From CAZDBA01 sp964503615 (GTDB lineage Bacteria > Planctomycetota > Planctomycetia > Pirellulales > Pirellulaceae): DNA of 12,545 bases. The translations under genes were made by a program, and so were the position numbers. Shown here in pieces: positions 5,867-12,545 of this stretch (the stretch's first letter is position 1; the number at the start of each line of letters is the position of its first letter). Where the stretch lies: positions 1 to 12,545 of the forward strand of contig CAZDBA010000142.1 in NCBI GenBank assembly GCA_964503615.1. The letters are read 5' to 3'. Below the pieces are notes generated by a model, which had not been told where the DNA came from, did no database searches, and saw nothing but the letters and a program-made list of their open reading frames with translations.

Positions 5867-7315
5867 TTACTTGTTCAAAAGCACCGCTCGCATTTCCGCG
5901 ATCAAGAAAACGCTGCCAGTGATGCAGACGAAATCGTCCGCGGCCATATCGGCCTGCAACAACTGCCATGCTGCTTCTGGAGTGGGAGCGGTTTGAATCT
6001 TTGCTTCTGTCTTCAGACCTTCTCGGACCACTTCTGCCGTTTCGTGTAGATCGGTGACCGGTACGAACCGTGGATTCGACTCGTATTGGGTCAGTACGAT
6101 ATCGTCAAACGTATCGACCAGCATTCGCAGAATTCCGGCCGAATCTTTGTCCGCACTAACCGCCAACATCAATCGTTTGCGGGCGGCCGTCTTCCAGCGG
6201 GGGAAGTTGTGTTCGAAGGTTTGCAACAAAGCTTCGATTGAAACGACATTGTGAGCGATGTCGAGCACGACCGTTGGAGATTCGGAGACTACCTCAGTGC
6301 GGCCTTCCAATTGAATTTGGCTAAGCGCGGTTCGAATTTGCTTGGTCGAGATTTGCCACCCGTCGTGAATCAAACGTTGCACGGCTGCGATCGCAACGGA
6401 AGCATTTGTAGCTTGGTGCGCTCCCAGCATCTTTAGTTGCACATCATCGATCGACCACTCGCAACCGTTTTTGTCGTTATCGACGCGCCCCCAAGTATCA
6501 AAAGTCGTCGTGCGATATTTCTTTTGTGTGCCGGAATCGGTTTCCTCTTCTTCCAAACTGGCGTTTTGTTCGGGATCGTAAATCGTCGTGAATTCGCGAT
6601 TCATCTGCCAGACTTCGGAACCAGCCGACTTGGCGACCGCATGGATCGCATTCTTGGGTTGAAGTTTGGTCTCGCCACAGATCAGTGGAATATGCGGTTT
6701 AATGATGCCCGCTTTTTCCTGTGCGATCTTGTCCAGCGAGTTGCCCAATTGCCGCGTGTGGTCAAAGTTGATATTGGTGATCACACACAACTTGGGCTTG
6801 CAAACGTTAGTTGAGTCCAATCTACCACCCATTCCGACTTCCAGGACAACCGCTTCGCAGTTAACTTTGGCAAAATGGTAAAACGCAGCCGTGGTGATCA
6901 CCTCGAAAAAGGAAAGCGGTCGCAGGTCCACGAGCTTGTTTTGCTGGTCGATCTTTTCCACGGCCGGCCCGATATCAGCAAGTGTAGTCGCGAGATCCTC
7001 ATCGCTGATGGAACGATTGTCGACCGCGATTCGCTGGTTAATCTTTTCCAGATGGGGCGAAGTGTAGACGCCAGTTTTTAACCCACTCTCGCTGAGTATT
7101 GCCGCGATCATCTTGGAGACCGAGCCCTTGCCTTTGGTGCCCGCAACGTGGATCACGGGGCATTTAAGATGAGGATTATCCAGTGCGTTTAGCAACTGGC
7201 GAATCCCGTCCAGCTTAAATTCGAAGCGTTTCAGCCCAGCTTGTCGTTCGTAGTTAACACGTTCGTACAGTTGGGCCAGGAGGGTCTGCAAGTCGTCTAT
7301 CTGAGGTTGGTTCAT
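5867..7315 (-). CDS. folC: Bifunctional folylpolyglutamate synthase / dihydrofolate synthase
   Basis: Cytoplasmic Mur-ligase-family enzyme that adds glutamate to dihydropteroate and to tetrahydrofolates using ATP. 482 residues, slightly long for the family. The N-terminal ATPase domain has the P-loop GTKGKGS (59-65), then TSPHL (85-89), the metal/ATP loop EVGMGGRLDSTN (159-170), the NINFDHTRQLG segment (181-191) and QEKAGIIKP (199-207). The central GAHQATNA (298-305) and the C-terminal DIAHN (352-356, usually DGAHN) are also present, ending with the family's ITGSVFLIAEMR. Residues about 245-288 form an acidic, low-conservation insertion between these domains. No Shine-Dalgarno is visible before the ATG. 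It is a single gene, convergent with the small basic protein gene and divergent from the ABC operon. Confidence 0.95.
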   Translation of the reverse strand: MNQPQIDDLQTLLAQLYERVNYERQAGLKRFEFKLDGIRQLLNALDNPHLKCPVIHVAGTKGKGSVSKMIAAILSESGLKTGVYTSPHLEKINQRIAVDNRSISDEDLATTLADIGPAVEKIDQQNKLVDLRPLSFFEVITTAAFYHFAKVNCEAVVLEVGMGGRLDSTNVCKPKLCVITNINFDHTRQLGNSLDKIAQEKAGIIKPHIPLICGETKLQPKNAIHAVAKSAGSEVWQMNREFTTIYDPEQNASLEEEETDSGTQKKYRTTTFDTWGRVDNDKNGCEWSIDDVQLKMLGAHQATNASVAIAAVQRLIHDGWQISTKQIRTALSQIQLEGRTEVVSESPTVVLDIAHNVVSIEALLQTFEHNFPRWKTAARKRLMLAVSADKDSAGILRMLVDTFDDIVLTQYESNPRFVPVTDLHETAEVVREGLKTEAKIQTAPTPEAAWQLLQADMAADDFVCITGSVFLIAEMRAVLLNK

Positions 7316-7385
7316 GGAAGTCTAAAACGTGAAAGCGAATCGGCCGGTTGGCAGACGTTTTTGTGGTCGAAATGGAGCGGCTTGT

Positions 7386-7417
7386 AAAGGCAGGGAGGAG
7401 TAGGCGCCTTTTTTTTT
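7386..7417 (+). terminator. Terminator-like hairpin with T9 run, plus strand
   Basis: AAAGGC (7386-7391) can pair with GCCTTT (7406-7411), and the T-run covers 7409-7417. The local palindrome AGGCGCCT (7402-7409) gives an alternative fold. No plus-strand gene ends upstream, so it might stop antisense transcription from folC or attenuate a leader. Confidence 0.35.
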
Positions 7418-7571
7418 AGGGTTAATCGTGTAAACTTTTTGAACCCTTTTGAGCTGGTTTTCCCTATGAATTCAGTTCATGTGGCATAAATATCAGTCGT
7501 AATCGTTCGTGCTTGCCCTCGAATTAAATTTGGGGCGAACTCATGGCCATTTTGCGGCGTAAATCCAGATA

Positions 7572-7678
7572 CGGGAAGCTCCCGCCATTTCGTTAAATTG
7601 ATACTCATTCGACTTATTTGACATTCGACCAACTGTTCCGGGATAGGAACAGAGAGAACAGGGCGAAACGAATCGCCC
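7572..7678 (+). promoter_or_regulatory. Structured 5' leader of the ABC operon
   Basis: Three short hairpins in series: CGGGA-AGC-TCCCG (7572-7584), CTGTTCC-N6-GGAACAG (7633-7652) and GGGCGA-N6-TCGCCC (7661-7678). The last ends one base before the Shine-Dalgarno. CTCC at 7579-7582 could alternatively pair with the GGAG at 7680-7683. It may control translation; the role is inferred. Confidence 0.4.
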
Positions 7679-7679
7679 C

Positions 7680-7683
7680 GGAG
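7680..7683 (+). promoter_or_regulatory. Shine-Dalgarno of the ABC ATPase gene
   Basis: GGAG seven bases before the ATG at 7691, directly after a leader hairpin. Confidence 0.65.
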
Positions 7684-7690
7684 AAAATAC

Positions 7691-8662
7691 ATGGCAAGCG
7701 CCAAACAAGATTCTAAAGCCAAAAGTAAGGCTAAGCGGTTGGAGCAGACGAATCCGGACTACGATCCGAATATCGTTGTCGAAACTCAAAACTTGACCAA
7801 AATCTATCGGGACTTTTGGGGGCGTGAAAAAGTTAAGGCTCTCAAGGCTTTGGATCTGGAGATTCGCAAAGGCGAAGTGTTTGGGCTGTTGGGGCCCAAC
7901 GGTAGTGGCAAGTCGACTACGATCAAGTTGCTGCTTGGGCTGCTGTTCCCCACTTCGGGTAGGGCGCTTGTGTTCGGTAAAGACGCTTCGGAGGTCACCA
8001 AGAACGAACGGATCGGGTACTTGCCCGAGGAATCGTATCTGTACAAGTTTTTGACTGCTGAAGAGACACTGGACTTTTACGGCCGTCTGTTTGACATGCC
8101 AGCCGCACTTCGCAAGGAGCGAGTGGCGAAGCTGATTGACCAAGTCGGATTGTCCTGGGCCAAGCGAAGACAGCTGAAAGAGTACTCAAAAGGGATGACC
8201 AGAAGGATCGGATTGGCCCAAGCTCTGATCAATGACCCGGATCTGGTGCTACTGGACGAGCCGACTTCAGGCTTGGACCCGCTGGGAACTCGCGAGATGA
8301 AAGATATGATTCTTGACCTCAAGAATCAGGGCAAGACAGTTGTGATGTGCAGTCACCTGCTGGCCGACGTACAAGACGTCTGTGATCGAATCGCGATTCT
8401 CTATCAAGGCGATCTGAAAGAGCTTGGACGCGTCGACGATCTTTTGCAAGTTACTTCTGAGACTCAAGTAACTGCCAGGGGCTTGAACAAGGAAGCCGAA
8501 GAGGAGATTCGAGCGCTGATCGAAAAACATGGTGGCGAATTGGTTGGAATTGAGAATCCTCGTACAACGCTCGAAGATTTGTTCCTAACGATCGTTCGTG
8601 AAAGCGAGGAACGTCCGGGCCGTGTATCCCAAGGCGTAGAAAAAGCCAAATTGCAAAAGTAA
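7691..8662 (+). CDS. ABC transporter ATP-binding protein, ABC-2 exporter type
   Basis: 323-residue cytoplasmic ATPase subunit that would power the membrane protein encoded next. A lysine-rich N-terminal extension (about 1-27) precedes the nucleotide-binding domain. Walker A GPNGSGKST is at 68-76, and LPEES at 111-115 fills the Q-loop place, with Glu as is common in ABC-2 exporters. The signature is YSKGM (165-169), Walker B LVLLDE (185-190), D-loop SGLD (193-196) and switch H222. After about 250 comes the short C-terminal domain typical of this class, ending in the LEDLFLTIVRE motif. All catalytic residues are present, so it should be active. The stop is followed by a 91-bp gap holding a hairpin before the permease gene. 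The substrate cannot be read from this subunit. Confidence 0.95.
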   Translation: MASAKQDSKAKSKAKRLEQTNPDYDPNIVVETQNLTKIYRDFWGREKVKALKALDLEIRKGEVFGLLGPNGSGKSTTIKLLLGLLFPTSGRALVFGKDASEVTKNERIGYLPEESYLYKFLTAEETLDFYGRLFDMPAALRKERVAKLIDQVGLSWAKRRQLKEYSKGMTRRIGLAQALINDPDLVLLDEPTSGLDPLGTREMKDMILDLKNQGKTVVMCSHLLADVQDVCDRIAILYQGDLKELGRVDDLLQVTSETQVTARGLNKEAEEEIRALIEKHGGELVGIENPRTTLEDLFLTIVRESEERPGRVSQGVEKAKLQK

Positions 8663-8671
8663 AAACAAACT

Positions 8672-8700
8672 GCGAACGCTCGACAAAGTTCAGCGTTCGC
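8672..8700 (+). repeat. Intercistronic hairpin between ATPase and permease genes
   Basis: Perfect nine-base inverted repeat GCGAACGCT (8672-8680) and AGCGTTCGC (8692-8700), with an 11-base loop, 9 bp after the ATPase stop. No T-tract follows, so it is better read as an mRNA processing or stability element, or partial attenuator, than as a full terminator. Confidence 0.6.
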
Positions 8701-8753
8701 TCCAGAACAAAAAACAATCGAGAAACATCGAATCCACAGGTCGGTAAACAACG

Positions 8754-10769
8754 ATGGTCGTTGAGAATTTTAGTAACTTCTTCGAATGGATAGGTCCTGC
8801 TGCGGGAATTTTGGGATTGTTGTTGCTCGCAGCCACAACATTGGGACTGTTTTTCGGCTACCTGGTTACCGCGTTCCGACATGGGCCCTTCGAAGCGTTC
8901 TATGTGGTAGCTCAAGTATGCGCCGAAGCTCCGGGCGATTTTTTTGGGACTTCGTTTACGCGTGTAATGGCGATCGCTCGGTTGGCAATCAAAGAAGCAT
9001 TGCGACGGCGCGTCATATTGGTGACGTTTGGAATCTTTGCCATATCGCTTTTGTTTGGTGGATGGTTTATGAGCGGAGGCTCCGATCATCCTGACCGCAT
9101 TTACGTTAACTTTGTCCTCTGGGGCACCCAATTACTGGTGTTGATGATGGGCCTGTTGATCAGTGCGTTTAGTCTGCCAGACGACATCAAAAAGAAAACG
9201 ATCTATACGATCGTGACCAAACCGGTTCGCTCAACGGAAATCGTCATAGGGCGGATCGTAGGCTTCGGCATTCTGGGGACGGGGTTGTTGGCCTTGATGG
9301 GTGTTATCAGTTTCCTATTCGTTTGGGGCGGGCTTTCACACACGCACCAGATTGCAGGAGATACGAACACGATTGCGGAATTCAAGGAAGTTGATCCCGA
9401 TCAAGACTTGTCCGAGGGGCGACGCATTTCTTCGAATGCCATTATGGAGGCGACGACCGGTTACAACTCGGATCATAGTCATCGCATTGAGGTTGTCGAA
9501 GAAGTACGCGTTGCTGACAAACCGCCCAAATACCAAGACAATATTCTCCGAAGAACGACGCGTGTTGATGGCAAAGTAATCTATCAGCGAGTGGTCGTAG
9601 TCCCCAATGCCGGCCACTATCATCCCGTCAAAGTTTTGGGTAACCGGCCGGAAAGTAACGATGTCGATTTCTATGCAGGCGGCGATGCCGAAATTCGCTT
9701 AGGGCCAGCCTTGGGGTACTTTGAGGCCAGAGTTCCCGAATACTGTAATCAGATCCAGTTCTATGACCGGACCGGTGAACCGAATTCGACGGGGATTAAC
9801 GTCGGTCGAGAATGGACCTATCGCGGCTTTGTTGAGGGGGGAACATCGCTTACCAGCAGTTCTCTATCCCGCGCTCAGTTTCAGTTCAGGAACTTTAGGG
9901 AAGGCAACTTTCGGAATTCAGAAGTACTACCATTGGAAATGACGCTTGGGGTTTTTCGAACCAACAAGGGTAATATCGAAAAGCGAGTGATTGGCAGTTT
10001 GCAAATCCAAAGTAGGCTGAACGAAGAAGAAACAGGGCCAAGGTTCGTTGCCAACCCGATTATTTTCGAAACCAACGAATACACGATCCAGGAACGAGCA
10101 ATTGCCCGCAAGCTTCCCGGAAGACGAATTGAAACGGATGGTACCGTTACCGAAGGTGTGTTTGATCTGTTCGACGACTATGCCGCCAACGGAAATCTCG
10201 ATTTGGTTTTACGATGCGAAGATCGAGGCCAGTATCTGGGTGTTGCGCGGGCCGACATTTACTTCCGAGCCGCTGACCGGACTTATTGGTTTAACTTTCT
10301 CAAAGGCTACTTGGGGATCTGGTGCCAGATGATGGTCATCGTCGCGATGGGAGTTGCGTTCAGTACTTTTCTGAGCGCCCCAATCGTGATGATCGCCAGT
10401 CTCGTCGCGATTCTAATCGGGGTTTGCTCGCCGAATATCCGTGCAATGCTGCAACCCGATGCGGTAGGTGGAGGGCCGATCGAATCTTTTATTCGACTGG
10501 TTACTCAGAAAAACATGCAATCTGATTTGGAGACAGGTATTCTGACAACTCTGATCGACCAGTTGGATTACTTTCTAATATTGTGCCTGAACGCGCTCAC
10601 ATATATCGTTCCTGACTTTAAACAATTCGATTTTTCAGACTATCTGACATACGGTTACTCAATCGACAACAATCGAATTTTGGTTTCGTTGGCAGTAACG
10701 ATCTCGTTTTGTGTTGGGCTTAGCGTGCTGGGTTACTTTTTCCTCAAGACAAGGGAAATCGCAAAATGA
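8754..10769 (+). CDS. ABC-2 type permease with a large extracytoplasmic domain
   Basis: 671-residue integral membrane protein, the likely partner of the ATPase encoded upstream. Membrane segments are seen at about 15-40, 88-106, 119-140 and 168-192, and again at about 520-541, 542-559, 604-620 and 643-664. The segment IYTIVTKPVRSTEIVIGRIVG (split by residue 160) is the ABC-2 pattern that precedes a membrane helix. Between the two membrane halves lies a soluble region of about 325 residues (193-517) that looks beta-rich and would face the periplasm. It contains three His-x-His motifs at 196-198, 241-243 and 288-290. The protein is about twice the usual length of an ABC-2 permease because of this insertion. 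It overlaps the next gene by four bases. The substrate is unknown. Confidence 0.9.
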   Translation: MVVENFSNFFEWIGPAAGILGLLLLAATTLGLFFGYLVTAFRHGPFEAFYVVAQVCAEAPGDFFGTSFTRVMAIARLAIKEALRRRVILVTFGIFAISLLFGGWFMSGGSDHPDRIYVNFVLWGTQLLVLMMGLLISAFSLPDDIKKKTIYTIVTKPVRSTEIVIGRIVGFGILGTGLLALMGVISFLFVWGGLSHTHQIAGDTNTIAEFKEVDPDQDLSEGRRISSNAIMEATTGYNSDHSHRIEVVEEVRVADKPPKYQDNILRRTTRVDGKVIYQRVVVVPNAGHYHPVKVLGNRPESNDVDFYAGGDAEIRLGPALGYFEARVPEYCNQIQFYDRTGEPNSTGINVGREWTYRGFVEGGTSLTSSSLSRAQFQFRNFREGNFRNSEVLPLEMTLGVFRTNKGNIEKRVIGSLQIQSRLNEEETGPRFVANPIIFETNEYTIQERAIARKLPGRRIETDGTVTEGVFDLFDDYAANGNLDLVLRCEDRGQYLGVARADIYFRAADRTYWFNFLKGYLGIWCQMMVIVAMGVAFSTFLSAPIVMIASLVAILIGVCSPNIRAMLQPDAVGGGPIESFIRLVTQKNMQSDLETGILTTLIDQLDYFLILCLNALTYIVPDFKQFDFSDYLTYGYSIDNNRILVSLAVTISFCVGLSVLGYFFLKTREIAK

Positions 10770-12545
10770 ACAATAGCTCGTTCTTTCGAAAAATTATTTA
10801 CATCGTGATCATCGCCTGTTTGCTTATTCCACTATCGTTGGTGGCGCGTCCGGCGAGTGTTGATTCCAAGTCGGGTGGTCAGTTGGCCGATCTTCGAGAA
10901 GAATACGAATTGTCACAGGGGCAGATGACTGAGATCGATCCCGCCAGCGAAACAATGAAGCTCGCCTCACTGGGGCTGCGTGGTGTAGCAGTCAACTTGC
11001 TTTGGATGCAAGCGATTGAGCACAAGAAGAAACATAACTGGGACCAACTGGAATCAACACTTAACGCGCTAGTCAAAATTCAACCGAACTTTATCAAAGT
11101 TTGGGAGTATCAGGCGCACAACATGTCTTACAACATCTCGATGGAGTTCGACGATTACGAATATCGCTATCGCTGGGTCAGGAAGGGGATTTCGTTTCTG
11201 ACAAAAGGGCTTAAGCCCAACTATCGTGATCATCGTATGACGGACAACCTCGGTCAGTTTACCGGCTTGAAATTAGGTGTTGCCGACGAGAAACGACAGT
11301 TTCGAAGGATCTTTCGTACCGATACCGAGTTTCACGACGAGATGGCTCAGTTTGGAATTGAGAAGGAAGATTACAACTTGGGTGCACCCTACTTACACGA
11401 CAATTGGTTGCTGGCGTATCAATGGTATGACAAGTCGCGAAATAAGGTAGAAGAAAAAAGTTACCGGCAGATGTCCAGTGACATGATGTTTTACATGAAG
11501 CGTCCCTCGCAGCTTCGCAGTTCGGCTGCGGCGATCGGTAAAGAGTTTCGCACGGACGAAGCGATCCAGTTGCTATGGGGACGTGCCCACGAAGAATGGC
11601 TGGAATACGGCGATGTTCCATTGGGAAACACGCTAGGGCAAATCGTTAGCCTTGAGGATCTTGCTCGCATCGAAGAGACCCTTGAGCGGAAGCGGAAACA
11701 GTTGGACAAGCTCGCTCCCAAGGGTGTGCGCGAAGAAATCGAGACAGAGATCGAAGAAAAGCTGGCCTTCACCGAAGAGGAATTGGCAGTCCTGAATATT
11801 CCGGATGACCAACGAGACGACGAGCAAGATTTAATCGCTAAGAAGGCGATCTTTCGCCAGAATAGTGAGATGGCGGCTGTTGACCAAATGGTATTTGAGA
11901 AAATCCCACAGGACGAAAAGTTTAAAGGTCGCAAGATTCTCGAAGAGATTAGCGCGTTGCTGACTGACATGCGTACGATCGATAAATACCGGGGCACGAT
12001 CAACTACCGCTACTGGCGAATTCGTACTCGGGCTGAGAAAGACGAAATCACTATTTTGGCCAGACAGCTAATGGATGATGCTCAAGAGCTTCAAAGGCAA
12101 AGTATTTTCGATGACGAATACGAATTAGATCCAAAAACTGGCGAGCGCCGAGTAACCAAAAAAGGTGCGTTAACGACCTACGAAGAGTGTTACGAAAAAT
12201 TTGCAATCGTGATGCAGCGGTATCCAAGATTGATGGACGGCGATCTTGCGGATGAGATTCTTGATTCATTGGTAGTCTACAAAGATATGTTGACGATCGC
12301 GGGCTTGGATTGGCCAGAAGATTTCTCACTTCAGGAGTTGGTCGACATTGAAATGAGTTCGCGCAGTTCAACTCGCGGTTTGCCGTCGACTGAATCGATG
12401 CGGCAAGCGAAAATCGAAAGCGGCGAAATCGATCCAGACGCCGAAGAGACCGAAGAAGAAACAGAAGGGCAGGGCGGTGAGGATCAGATGGATGATCCAG
12501 AAGACGCTGACGAACCGGAATCAACCGAGCCCAAGGAAGCTGAGT
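10766..12545 (+). CDS. Membrane-anchored helix-rich protein of the ABC operon, partial at the window end
   Basis: The frame is open for 593 codons from ATG 10766 to the window edge, with no stop. AGGG (10752-10755) lies ten bases before the ATG, and the start overlaps the permease stop (ATGA), so the two are probably co-translated. A single membrane anchor or uncleaved signal spans about 9-27; the rest should be extracytoplasmic. Residues 65-125 (SLGLRGVAVNLLWMQAI, then a Leu/Pro pattern ending in YNIS) resemble the N-terminal helical repeats of TPR-like envelope proteins as I remember them. Residues about 297-345 are charged and coiled-coil-like, and the end (555-593) is strongly acidic. No enzyme motif is seen. 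It is probably an accessory subunit of the transporter; the function is unknown. Confidence 0.88.
   Translation, partial: MNNSSFFRKIIYIVIIACLLIPLSLVARPASVDSKSGGQLADLREEYELSQGQMTEIDPASETMKLASLGLRGVAVNLLWMQAIEHKKKHNWDQLESTLNALVKIQPNFIKVWEYQAHNMSYNISMEFDDYEYRYRWVRKGISFLTKGLKPNYRDHRMTDNLGQFTGLKLGVADEKRQFRRIFRTDTEFHDEMAQFGIEKEDYNLGAPYLHDNWLLAYQWYDKSRNKVEEKSYRQMSSDMMFYMKRPSQLRSSAAAIGKEFRTDEAIQLLWGRAHEEWLEYGDVPLGNTLGQIVSLEDLARIEETLERKRKQLDKLAPKGVREEIETEIEEKLAFTEEELAVLNIPDDQRDDEQDLIAKKAIFRQNSEMAAVDQMVFEKIPQDEKFKGRKILEEISALLTDMRTIDKYRGTINYRYWRIRTRAEKDEITILARQLMDDAQELQRQSIFDDEYELDPKTGERRVTKKGALTTYEECYEKFAIVMQRYPRLMDGDLADEILDSLVVYKDMLTIAGLDWPEDFSLQELVDIEMSSRSSTRGLPSTESMRQAKIESGEIDPDAEETEEETEGQGGEDQMDDPEDADEPESTEPKEAE

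Larger units (their letters stand above)
7316..7690. other. Divergent intergenic region between folC and the ABC operon
   Basis: 375 bp with no supported gene. From left to right it holds a GC-rich part with a T9 run (7386-7417), an AGGGTT/AACCCT inverted repeat (7418-7423 and 7442-7447), an AT-rich part with a -10-like TATGAA (7465-7470), and three small hairpins leading to the ABC Shine-Dalgarno. Promoters for both directions must lie here, but I cannot assign them with confidence. Confidence 0.6.

Noticed and set aside
127..7315. panB and folC as a folate-linked operon or regulon
   Set aside because: They are about 5 kb apart with several unrelated transcription units and a terminator between them; sharing folate chemistry is not evidence of co-regulation.
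7541..8143. Minus-strand open frame of 200 codons covering the ABC leader and ATPase start
   Set aside because: Antisense to the Walker A region of the ATPase and without domain features.
8451..9131. Minus-strand open frame of 226 codons across the ATPase/permease junction
   Set aside because: Antisense to two clear ABC genes, with no recognisable motif and Ser/Arg/Cys-rich composition.
11491..12003. Minus-strand open frames of 170 codons here and 157 codons at 12051-12524
   Set aside because: Both are antisense to the third ABC-operon gene, which has a start site, membrane anchor and coherent composition; the antisense products are Ser/Arg-rich shadows.
1..12545. Mobile elements, CRISPR arrays, tRNA or rRNA genes
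   Set aside because: I found no transposase or integrase motifs, no regularly spaced repeats and no tRNA-like cloverleaf on either strand when reading by eye.

Overview
The window looks like ordinary chromosomal DNA from a planctomycete, probably of the Pirellulales type. This rests on the gene families I recognise: a very small basic protein of the kind I remember as DUF6800, a short Cys/Pro/Gly-rich lipoprotein with a C-A-N-G-P-I-R-N-W start, secreted transglutaminase-like proteins, and an ABC-2 operon with a large extracytoplasmic permease loop. Base composition is moderate (near 50% GC by eye) and Shine-Dalgarno sites are patchy. I had no database search, so the taxonomic placement is inference.

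Layout. From the left, the minus strand carries panB (127-927) with its own likely promoter and a leader hairpin. Upstream of it are two paralogous secreted transglutaminase-fold genes that overlap by one base (1040-2089 and 2089-3081). The product of the first-transcribed gene (2089-3081) has lost the catalytic Cys and His. A long hairpin (3163-3198) separates this pair from a minus-strand lipoprotein gene (3321-3782). A 341-bp divergent region with several inverted repeats follows, then a plus-strand secreted alpha/beta hydrolase (4124-5317) and a 60-residue basic protein (5617-5799). A textbook bidirectional terminator (5829-5860) lies between that gene and the convergent folC (5867-7315, minus).

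A 375-bp divergent region (7316-7690) then leads into a plus-strand operon. It encodes an ABC ATPase (7691-8662), an ABC-2 permease with a soluble loop of about 325 residues (8754-10769), and a membrane-anchored, helix-rich protein (10766 to the window end, incomplete). The last two genes overlap by 4 bases (ATGA). The three products probably form one exporter or envelope-remodelling complex of unknown substrate.

How the genes relate. PanB (pantothenate/CoA) and FolC (folate) are housekeeping enzymes and are linked only in that PanB uses a folate C1 donor. The other genes are envelope or secreted functions. I see no transposon, prophage, CRISPR array, tRNA or rRNA. The points most worth following are the transglutaminase enzyme/pseudoenzyme pair and the three-gene ABC operon, whose permease loop carries three evenly spaced His-x-His motifs.
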